Shown piece by piece: positions 8,367 through 14,679 of a DNA stretch of 20,909 nt (position 1 is its first letter; each line of letters opens with the position of its first letter). Both the position numbers and the translations under genes were made by a program. The notes under the pieces were generated by a model, which was not told where the DNA came from, made no database searches, and was given only the letters and a program-made list of their open reading frames with translations. The DNA is taken from assembly GCA_018241455.1 (NCBI GenBank), contig JAFEDW010000008.1, positions 1 to 20,909 on the forward strand, given 5' to 3'. Source of the DNA: Pseudomonadota bacterium (GTDB lineage Bacteria; Pseudomonadota; Gammaproteobacteria; Steroidobacterales; Steroidobacteraceae).

Positions 8367-8396
8367 TAACCGACAGGTTAGCGCCATCAATGTCAA
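8367..8396 (-). promoter_or_regulatory. Possible pilB promoter region with small inverted repeat
   Basis: On the minus strand a perfect TTGACA (8396-8391) lies upstream of pilB. The usual 16-18 base spacing gives no good -10 box, and the nearest candidate TAGACT is 22 bases away. Between them sits a perfect 5-bp inverted repeat, TAACC-TGTC-GGTTA (8380-8367), which could be an operator. The region lies between the pilA terminator and the pilB start, so some promoter is expected here. The exact elements are uncertain. Confidence 0.35.
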
Positions 8397-8445
8397 ATCA
8401 CAGCGGATGTTTGCATATCTCGTACGGCCCAAGGGTGACGGGTTT

Positions 8446-8480
8446 CCCAAAAGAAGAAGCCCCTCCGCTGGAGGGGCTTC
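8446..8480 (-). terminator. Rho-independent terminator downstream of pilA
   Basis: Read on the minus strand, an 11-bp perfect stem GAAGCCCCTCC / GGAGGGGCTTC with a 3-base loop is followed by TTCTTTT. This is a textbook intrinsic terminator about 43 bases after the pilA stop codon. It explains how pilA can be expressed at much higher levels than pilBCD. Confidence 0.9.
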
Positions 8481-8494
8481 TGCCGGGTTTCAGC

Positions 8495-8509
8495 GGGCCC
8501 AAAGGGCCC
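8495..8509 (-). terminator. Accessory hairpin directly after the pilA stop
   Basis: GGGCCC-AAA-GGGCCC forms a 6-bp all-GC stem with a 3-base loop, 13 bases after the pilA stop codon and 14 bases before the main terminator stem. It has no U-run on the minus strand. It may protect the 3' end of the pilA mRNA or back up termination. Confidence 0.55.
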
Positions 8510-8522
8510 CAAAACCAGTCGC

Positions 8523-9029
8523 TTACTTACAGGAACTCGGCACGTACTTGGCCAGGATCGTGCCGGCAGTCACCGGAAGACCCTGGGCCGTCGCGGTCGC
8601 CGTCGAGACCGAGCCGCAAGCCCAGTCGATGTTGCCCGACAGACCCGTCGCAATGGCGGCCTTGTTGATGCTCGGCGTGAGCACCAGCGTATTGGCGCCG
8701 GCCAGCTGCGGGATGCCGTTGGCGGTCGAATCGAATGTAATCGTGATCACGCCCGTGCCCGCCGCAATCGCGACGCCCGACACATACTTCGTCGGCGTGA
8801 AGCCGGCCGCCCAGGCGGTACCCGCGGCGTCCATTCCGGTCACGTCGCCCGACTGGAAGCCTTCGGCCACCGCGGCCTTGGCGGAGTCGGCGATGTTCAG
8901 ACCTTCCGTCACCTTCGAGCGGATCGTGTAGTCCTGGTAGGCCGGGATCGCGATCGCGGCCAGAATGCCGATGATCGCAACCACGATCATCAACTCAATC
9001 AGCGTAAAACCCTTTTGGATCGACTTCAT
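8523..9029 (-). CDS. pilA: Type IV major pilin PilA
   Basis: A 168-residue type IVa prepilin, the subunit of the pilus fibre. It has a short basic leader MKSIQKG cut before Phe8 by PilD, then FTLIELMIVVAIIGILAAIAIPAYQDY, with Glu12 equal to Glu5 of the mature protein. A hydrophobic helix is followed by a C-terminal globular domain. Two Cys, Cys138 (IDWACGS) and Cys167 at the second-last position, should form the disulfide D-loop. The globular domain is rich in Ala, Gly, Thr and Val and has the Thr-rich strand GVITITFDSTANG, resembling pilins of Xanthomonas and Pseudomonas group types. ATG at 9029 has an AGGAG (9039-9035) five bases upstream. It has its own sigma-54 promoter and terminator, and only one pilin gene is present. 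Confidence 0.97.
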   Translation of the reverse strand: MKSIQKGFTLIELMIVVAIIGILAAIAIPAYQDYTIRSKVTEGLNIADSAKAAVAEGFQSGDVTGMDAAGTAWAAGFTPTKYVSGVAIAAGTGVITITFDSTANGIPQLAGANTLVLTPSINKAAIATGLSGNIDWACGSVSTATATAQGLPVTAGTILAKYVPSSCK

Positions 9030-9092
9030 GACAACTCCTGCAAAGCACTTTGGGGGAATCAAACGACGGCTTGCGCCGCTGCCCTAACTGTT

Positions 9093-9108
9093 AGCAACCC
9101 GCGTGCCA
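9093..9108 (-). promoter_or_regulatory. Sigma-54 (RpoN) promoter of pilA
   Basis: On the minus strand, TGGCACGCGGGTTGCT matches the -24/-12 consensus TGGCAC-N5-TTGCW at every defined base. It lies about 64-79 bases upstream of the pilA start, which predicts a 5' untranslated region of roughly 50 bases. PilR, the sigma-54-dependent activator encoded next door, is the expected partner. Confidence 0.92.
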
Positions 9109-9113
9109 GTTGC

Positions 9114-9138
9114 TATCAACGCGTGTAACTTGTTGATA
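9114..9138. promoter_or_regulatory. Inverted repeat directly upstream of the pilA promoter
   Basis: TATCAAC (9114-9120) and GTTGATA (9132-9138) are perfect 7-bp inverted arms with an 11-base spacer. They start 5 bases upstream of the -24 element. The left arm also partly fits an IHF core (WATCAA-N4-TTR). It may be an IHF site or an operator; no protein can be assigned from sequence alone. Confidence 0.45.
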
Positions 9139-9195
9139 TGGATATGATTAAACAGGTACGAGGGCCGGATTAAGCCCGTCGATGGCCTGTTTCCC

Positions 9196-9231
9196 GCGAC
9201 ACAATCGGCCCGCGCGCGTCACATAGTGACG
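9196..9231 (-). promoter_or_regulatory. Upstream pilA control region: PilR-type half-site and a stem
   Basis: On the minus strand, TGTGTCGC (9203-9196) contains the GTGTC core described for PilR sites upstream of Pseudomonas pilA, at about 90 bases from the -24 box. Just beyond lies the palindrome CGTCACATAGTGACG (9217-9231), 21 bases after the pilR stop. It could be a weak pilR terminator without a U-run, or a protein site. Both readings are inference. Confidence 0.35.
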
Positions 9232-9251
9232 CTGCGCGTCAGTCGCCCCAA

Positions 9252-10619
9252 TCACTCGATGCCGAGCTTCTTGACCTTGTAGCGCAGCGCGCGGAACGTG
9301 ATGCCCAGCAGCCGCGCGGCCGCGGTCTTGTTGTAGCGCGTCTGCTCCAGCGCCTTGAGGATCGCGTCGCGCTCGATGTGTTCGAGCTGGTCGCCGAGGT
9401 CGGAGCCCGTGGCACCGGCGGCCGCGGCCTTGACGATGCTCGCGGCGTCGGTCTCGGTGGCGCCGCCGGGCGGAGGCGTGCGCAGCTGCAGGTCCGCCAC
9501 GCCGATGACATCGCCGGTGCACAGCGTCAGCGCGCGCTCGAGGATGTTTTCCAGTTCGCGCACGTTGCCCGGAAACGCGTAGCCCTGCAGCGCCTCGAGG
9601 GCATCCGGGCCGAGCGAGGGGGCCTCGGAGCCGAGCCGGCGGCGCAGGCGCCGCAGCAGCGCGGCGGCCAGGTCCGGGATGTCCTCGGCGTGCTCGCGGA
9701 GCGGCGGCACGTGGATGTCGATCACGTTGATGCGGTAATACAGGTCCTCGCGGAATTTGCCGGCCTGCACCAGCGCAGCGAGGTCCTTGTGCGTCGCCGA
9801 CAGCACGCGCACGTCGATCGGCTGTTCGCGCTGTTCGCCGACCGGGCGCACGGTCTTTTCCTGGATTACGCGCAGCAGCTTCACCTGCATGTGCAGCGGC
9901 AGGTCGGCGACTTCATCGAGGAACAGCGTGCCGCCTTCGGCGCTCTGCACCAGTCCCTGCTTGTCGCTGACCGCGCCGGTGAAGCTGCCGCGCTTGTAGC
10001 CGAACAGCTCGCTTTCCATCAGCTCGGTGGGGATCGCGCCGCAATTCACCGCGATGAACGGACCTTCACGGCGCGCCCCGCTCCCGTGGATCAGGCGCGC
10101 CACCAGTTCCTTGCCGGTGCCCGATTCGCCCGAGATGTGCACGGGCGCCTGGCTGCGCGCCACGCGCGCGATCATCGCGCGCAAGGCTTCCATCGCGCTC
10201 GAACCGCCCAGCAGCTGCGGCCCGAGGCGCGTGGTCTCGCCGGCATCGTCGGCGCCGAGCCGGATCGCCACCGACACCAGCCGCCGCAGCACGCCCAGGT
10301 CGAGCGGCTTGGACACGAAATCGAAGGCGCCCGCCTTGAGCGCGCGCACGGCGGTTTCCACGTTGCCGTGCGCGGTGATCACGGCCACCGGCAGCTGCGG
10401 CTGCTGCTGCTGGATCCAGGCCACCAGGTCGAGGCCATCGCCGTCGGGCAGGCGCATGTCCGCCAGGCACAGGTCGAAGCGCCGTTCGCCGAGCAGCCGC
10501 CGCGCCGTCGCCAAGTCGCCCGCGGATGCGGTGGCGAGGTTCATGCGCTCGAGCGTCAGCTTGACCAGCTCGACCAGATCCGGCTCGTCATCGACGATCA
10601 GTACGGTGGGACTGCCCAT
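9252..10619 (-). CDS. pilR: Sigma-54-dependent response regulator PilR
   Basis: A 455-residue NtrC-type activator of pilin transcription with three domains. The receiver (1-120) has Asp10/Asp11, phosphoacceptor Asp54, Thr82 and Lys104. The AAA+ domain (about 137-370) has Walker A GESGTGKE (164-171), the sigma-54-contacting loop GSFTGA (a common variant of GAFTGA), Walker B GTLFLDEVADLP and an arginine-finger region with FREDLYYRINV. A Fis-type helix-turn-helix lies at the C-terminus (about 415-455, NKTAAARLLGITFRALRYKVKKLGI). ATG at 10619 is 32 bases after pilS. The perfect sigma-54 promoter upstream of pilA, the next gene in the same direction, makes PilR rather than NtrC the best name. Confidence 0.96.
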   Translation of the reverse strand: MGSPTVLIVDDEPDLVELVKLTLERMNLATASAGDLATARRLLGERRFDLCLADMRLPDGDGLDLVAWIQQQQPQLPVAVITAHGNVETAVRALKAGAFDFVSKPLDLGVLRRLVSVAIRLGADDAGETTRLGPQLLGGSSAMEALRAMIARVARSQAPVHISGESGTGKELVARLIHGSGARREGPFIAVNCGAIPTELMESELFGYKRGSFTGAVSDKQGLVQSAEGGTLFLDEVADLPLHMQVKLLRVIQEKTVRPVGEQREQPIDVRVLSATHKDLAALVQAGKFREDLYYRINVIDIHVPPLREHAEDIPDLAAALLRRLRRRLGSEAPSLGPDALEALQGYAFPGNVRELENILERALTLCTGDVIGVADLQLRTPPPGGATETDAASIVKAAAAGATGSDLGDQLEHIERDAILKALEQTRYNKTAAARLLGITFRALRYKVKKLGIE

Positions 10620-10651
10620 GCCGCTAGCTTAAACCGGGCGCTACCGAAAAT

Positions 10652-12319
10652 TCACAGGACCGGAGTCCCCGGCAACATGACCGCGGACCATCGCGTGGAG
10701 TCGGCGAACACCAGGCGGAAGATGCTGCCGCCGCCCTTGCGCGCTTCGTACAGCAGCGTCGCGCCGTTGATCTCGGCCAGCTCGCGCGCCAGGAACAACC
10801 CGAGCCCGGTGCCGTGCGTGCCGCGCGTGAAGAACGGCTCGAAGATGCGCTCCACGTCGGGCAGCGCCACGCCGGCGCCGCGGTCGGCCACTTCGAGGCA
10901 GACTCGCCCATAGCGCGCCACGCGCGCCAGCAGCAGCTCGACCACGACCTGCTCGCCGTCGCGGCCGCCGTGCAGGAAGGCGTTATCGCACAGGTTCCAC
11001 ACGATCTGGTGCAGCTGGCTCGGGTCGATCGTCGTCTCGAGGTCCGGCGCCCCGACCTGCAGCTGGAACCGGGCCGGATCGCGCTGCGTCGTGGCGCAGT
11101 ATTCCTCGCGGAAGCGCGCGCACCATTCGGCCAGCGCAATGCGCTCGGGCCGTGGTGGGTCGCGGCGCGACAGGCGCAGCACGTTGTCGACGATCGCGCT
11201 GACCCGCTGCGCGTTGTTGCGCATGATCTCGGTCATGCGCAGGTCTTCCGCGCCGAGATGGGTCGACTCGCCGAGCAGTTGCGCCGCGTGGCTCATCGCG
11301 CCAACCGGATTGCGGATCTCGTGCGCGATGCTGGCCGTGAGCCGGCCCAACGCCGCCAGCTTCGATTGCTGGACGCGCGCCGCCAGCGTGCCGGTGTCTT
11401 CGAGGAAGATCAGCACCGGCGCCGGTTCGACGGCGCCGAGCGCCGCGAAGTGCGCCTCGACGATGCGCGCGCCGTCCGCCGCGCTGAACGTGCCCAGTGG
11501 CTGCTCGCCAGGCAGCAAGTCCGCCGAGGTGCGCCACGTGGTCAGCAGGTACAGCAGCCGCGGCGAGACTTCGCCGAGCAGCGCGCCCGGCACCGCCGCC
11601 GCATCGCCGAGCATCTCGGCCGCGGATTCGTTGATCAGCCGGATGCGATCGGTCGGATCGACCACCAGGATGCTCTCGCGCAAGCGTTGCACGATGTACT
11701 GCGACAGCTGCGCGAGGTTGGCCAGGTCCACTTCCTGGCGCCGCACCTGCGCTTCGCTTTCGCGCAATCGGCTGGCGACCGGCCAGGCCGACGCGGCGAC
11801 GAGGAAGATGATCGCGCCCATGACGCCGGCCAGCAGGTAGTCGCCGGTGCCGCAGAACCCGGCCAGCTGGCTGGCGATCTGCTGCGCCAGGATCGCGAGC
11901 GCGGCGATCGCGGCGATCACCAGCGCTTCGCGCCCGACCGCGAGCAGCGCCATCGATCCGACCGGGATCACCAGCAGGATGCCGAGGTTGCTCGCCACGC
12001 CGCCGCTGGCGTACATCAATAACGAGATCGCGCCGGCGTCGATGAGCGCGTGCGTCAGCACCAGCGTGCGCCGGCCGGGCCAGTGGCTCCGGCCGGCGAA
12101 CGCGAGCAGGGCGGCCAGCACGAAATACAGCAGCAGCACGCCCCGGAACAGGCGCGGCAGGTTGCTGCCGAAGGCCGGCACCGGCTGGGTCAGCAGGTGG
12201 ACGCAGATCATCACCACCACCGCCAACAGGCGATAGAGGTTGATCAATCCGACGATGCGCCACCCCAGATCGGTCTGCGAGCGCTCGCCGACCGCGGCCA
12301 CATCCGCTTGGGAACTCAT
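10652..12319 (-). CDS. pilS: Membrane sensor histidine kinase PilS
   Basis: A 555-residue kinase that phosphorylates PilR. About six hydrophobic segments occupy residues ~22-180, without a large periplasmic loop, as in Pseudomonas PilS, which senses pilin levels inside the membrane. A PAS-like domain follows (about 200-315, ILVVDPTDRIRLINESAAEML). The HisKA domain has His333 in SIAHEIRNPVGAM. The ATPase domain has the N box WNLCDNAFLH (Asn442, Asn446), the G1 box DRGAG (479-483), the F box FEPFF and the G2 box GTGLGLF (503-509). No catalytic residue is missing. ATG at 12319 is divergent from sucC with a 67-bp gap. It is co-oriented with pilR, 32 bases apart, so the two probably form one transcript. 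Confidence 0.95.
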   Translation of the reverse strand: MSSQADVAAVGERSQTDLGWRIVGLINLYRLLAVVVMICVHLLTQPVPAFGSNLPRLFRGVLLLYFVLAALLAFAGRSHWPGRRTLVLTHALIDAGAISLLMYASGGVASNLGILLVIPVGSMALLAVGREALVIAAIAALAILAQQIASQLAGFCGTGDYLLAGVMGAIIFLVAASAWPVASRLRESEAQVRRQEVDLANLAQLSQYIVQRLRESILVVDPTDRIRLINESAAEMLGDAAAVPGALLGEVSPRLLYLLTTWRTSADLLPGEQPLGTFSAADGARIVEAHFAALGAVEPAPVLIFLEDTGTLAARVQQSKLAALGRLTASIAHEIRNPVGAMSHAAQLLGESTHLGAEDLRMTEIMRNNAQRVSAIVDNVLRLSRRDPPRPERIALAEWCARFREEYCATTQRDPARFQLQVGAPDLETTIDPSQLHQIVWNLCDNAFLHGGRDGEQVVVELLLARVARYGRVCLEVADRGAGVALPDVERIFEPFFTRGTHGTGLGLFLARELAEINGATLLYEARKGGGSIFRLVFADSTRWSAVMLPGTPVL

Positions 12320-12386
12320 GCCGTCAAGGTAGCATCCGTGGCGGCTTTCCGCGACAATTCCGCACCTTTCGTACCGGGCGCGATTG

Positions 12387-13586
12387 ATGAACCTGCACGA
12401 ATACCAAGCGAAGAAAATCCTTGCCGGCTACGGCGTCGCGGTGCCCGAGGGCATGGCGGCCGCGAATCCGGGCGAGGCCGAGGCCGCCGCGCGTGCGCTC
12501 GGCGGCGAGGTGTGGGTCGTCAAGGCGCAGGTGCACGCCGGCGGGCGCGGCAAGGCCGGTGGCGTGAAACTCGCGCGCAGCATCGATGAAGTCAGCGCCG
12601 CGGCGGCCGGCATGCTGGGCCAGCGCCTGGTCACGAAGCAGACCGGCGCGGCAGGTCTCCCGGTCGAGCGCGTGTACGTCGAGGTCGGATCGAACATCGA
12701 GCGCGAGCTGTACCTGAGCTTCACGCTCAACCGCGAGAAGGGCCGCATCGCGGTGGTCGCATCGGCCGCCGGCGGCATGGACATCGAACAGGTGGCGCAC
12801 GACACGCCGGAAAAAATCCTCTCGGTCACGATCCATCCGGCCGCGGGCCTGCAGCCCTGGCAGTGCCGGCAACTCGGCTTTGGCATCGGATTGAAGGGCG
12901 AGCAGCTGGCGCAGTTCCAGTCGATCCTGCTCGCACTCTACCGCTTGTACGACGAGCGCGACGCGAGCCTGATCGAGATCAATCCGCTGATCGTGACGCG
13001 CGAGGGCAAGTTGCTCGCGCTCGATTGCAAGCTCGATATCGAGGCGAATGCGCTGTTCCGCCAGCGCGAGATGGCAGCGCTCCGTGATCCGGGCCAGGAA
13101 GATCCGGCCGAACGCATCGCCAGCGAACACGATTTGAACTACGTATCGCTCGACGGCGACATTGCCTGCATGGTCAACGGCGCCGGCCTCGCGATGGCCA
13201 CGATGGACCTGATCAAGCTGCACGGCGGCGCGCCGGCAAATTTCCTCGACGTCGGCGGCGGCGCGACCGCCGCGCGCGTCACGACGGCGTTCGAACTGAT
13301 CCTCTCGAACCCGAAGGTGCGCGCGATCCTGGTCAACATATTCGGCGGCATCGTGCGCTGCGACCTGATTGCCGAGGGCATCATCGATGCGGTGCGCGAT
13401 GCCGGCGTGCGCGTGCCGGTGGTGGTACGGCTCGAAGGCACGAATGCCGAGGCGGCGCGCGCCAAGCTCGCGGGCGGGTCGCTGTCGATCATCAGCGCGA
13501 GCGACCTGACCGATGCCGCGCGCAAGGTCGTCGCCGCGGCGCGCGGCGCGCCGGCGAAGGCCGCTTCGGGCAAGGTGGCGCCATGA
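12387..13586 (+). CDS. sucC: Succinyl-CoA synthetase (ADP-forming) beta subunit
   Basis: A 399-residue subunit of the TCA-cycle enzyme that converts succinyl-CoA + ADP (or GDP) + Pi to succinate + CoA + ATP. It has an N-terminal ATP-grasp fold (MNLHEYQAKKILAGYGV, then VVKAQVHAGGRGKAGGVKL with nucleotide-binding Lys and Gly residues). LIEINPLIVTREGKLLALDCKLDIEANALFRQ carries the metal-binding Asn and Asp. The CoA-ligase domain contains NFLDVGGGATAARV and NIFGGIVRCDLIAEGI. The C-terminus is about ten residues longer than E. coli SucC, with an Ala/Lys/Gly tail. ATG at 12387 is chosen; a TTG one codon earlier is possible. Its ribosome-binding sequence is weak. The stop overlaps sucD by four bases (ATGA). 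Confidence 0.96.
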   Translation: MNLHEYQAKKILAGYGVAVPEGMAAANPGEAEAAARALGGEVWVVKAQVHAGGRGKAGGVKLARSIDEVSAAAAGMLGQRLVTKQTGAAGLPVERVYVEVGSNIERELYLSFTLNREKGRIAVVASAAGGMDIEQVAHDTPEKILSVTIHPAAGLQPWQCRQLGFGIGLKGEQLAQFQSILLALYRLYDERDASLIEINPLIVTREGKLLALDCKLDIEANALFRQREMAALRDPGQEDPAERIASEHDLNYVSLDGDIACMVNGAGLAMATMDLIKLHGGAPANFLDVGGGATAARVTTAFELILSNPKVRAILVNIFGGIVRCDLIAEGIIDAVRDAGVRVPVVVRLEGTNAEAARAKLAGGSLSIISASDLTDAARKVVAAARGAPAKAASGKVAP

Positions 13587-14647
13587 GCATCCTGGTCAAC
13601 AAGCGCACCGCGGTGATCTGCCAGGGTTTCACCGGCAAGCAGGGCACGTTCCATTCCGAGCAGAGCATCGCCTACGGTACGAAGCTGGTCGGCGGCGTCA
13701 CGCCGGGGCGCGGCGGCGAGAAACACCTGGGTTTGCCGGTGTTCGACACGGTGCGCGACGCGGTCAGGGCCACCGGCGCGACCGCGACGATGATCTACGT
13801 GCCTGCGCCGTTCGCTGCCGACGGCATCCTCGAGGCCGCCGAGGCGGGCATCGAGCTCATCGTGTGCATCACCGAAGGCGTGCCGGTCAACGACATGGTG
13901 CGCGTCAAGGCGGTGCTGGCCGGCACGGGCACGCGGCTGGTCGGGCCGAACTGCCCGGGTGTCATCACGCCAGGTGAATGCAAGATCGGCATCATGCCGG
14001 GCTTCATCCACAAGCCGGGCTGCGTCGGCATCGTCTCGCGCTCGGGCACACTCACGTATGAAGCGGTGTTCCAGACCACCGGCAACGGGCTCGGGCAGAG
14101 CACCTGTGTCGGCATCGGCGGCGATCCGGTGCGCGGCATGAATTTCATCGACGTCATCGAGCTGTTCGAGCGCGACCCGCAGACGGAAGGCATCGTCATG
14201 GTCGGCGAGATTGGCGGGAGCGACGAGGAAGCCGCCGCCGAGCACATACGCCGCTTCGTGACCAAGCCGGTCGTCGCCTACATCGCCGGCGTCACGGCGC
14301 CGCCGGGCAAGCGCATGGGCCACGCCGGCGCGGTGATCGCCGGCGGCAAGGGCACGGCCGCCGACAAGTTCCGCGCGCTCGAGGCCGCCGGGGTGCGCAC
14401 GGTGAAATCGCCGGCGGAGCTCGGCAGCGCGATGGCCGAGGCACTGCGGCGCGCGCGCCGCGCGCGCACCCGTGCCGCGCACATTGCGCCGCGCGCGGCG
14501 CCGGCCAAGACCGCTGGTGCGGCGAAACGCGCAAGGAAGCAACCGCGGAAAAGTCCTGCGCGCGGCGCAGCACGCCGTCCCGTGAAGCGCCAGGCGAAGC
14601 GCGTGGCCAAGCGCGCGGCCCGGCGTACGACGCGCCGCCGGCGCTGA
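13583..14647 (+). CDS. sucD: Succinyl-CoA synthetase alpha subunit with basic C-terminal tail
   Basis: A 354-residue protein. The enzyme core (1 to about 288) is typical of SucD: QGFTGKQGTFHSEQ (CoA-binding Rossmann fold), VGPNCPGVITPGECKIGIMPG, VSRSGTLTYEAV and GHAGAVIAGGKGTAADK, where His247 is the phosphorylated histidine. E. coli SucD ends near residue 289. Here the frame continues for about 66 more residues (289-354, bases 14447-14644), of which 29 are Arg or Lys and none is Asp or Glu. Ala and Pro fill most of the rest, like histone H1 or AlgP-type tails. The frame is intact and nadE begins 32 bases later, so this is not a frameshift artefact visible in the sequence. ATG at 13583 overlaps the sucC stop. 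The tail's role is unknown; nucleic-acid binding is a guess. Confidence 0.95.
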   Translation: MSILVNKRTAVICQGFTGKQGTFHSEQSIAYGTKLVGGVTPGRGGEKHLGLPVFDTVRDAVRATGATATMIYVPAPFAADGILEAAEAGIELIVCITEGVPVNDMVRVKAVLAGTGTRLVGPNCPGVITPGECKIGIMPGFIHKPGCVGIVSRSGTLTYEAVFQTTGNGLGQSTCVGIGGDPVRGMNFIDVIELFERDPQTEGIVMVGEIGGSDEEAAAEHIRRFVTKPVVAYIAGVTAPPGKRMGHAGAVIAGGKGTAADKFRALEAAGVRTVKSPAELGSAMAEALRRARRARTRAAHIAPRAAPAKTAGAAKRARKQPRKSPARGAARRPVKRQAKRVAKRAARRTTRRRR

Positions 14648-14679
14648 CGGCTGGACGCAGCCGCGCACCGGGAGATCGA

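Noticed and set aside
8374..8389. Possible second sigma-54 promoter upstream of pilB (TGGCGC-N5-TGTC on the minus strand)
   Set aside because: The -12 element lacks the TTGC core and the -24 element is imperfect; too weak to call.
10814..12022. Long + strand open frame antisense to pilS
   Set aside because: Composition is typical of a reverse-strand shadow (Arg, Gln, His, Asp rich). pilS on the other strand is fully explained by known motifs, and there is no ribosome-binding site.
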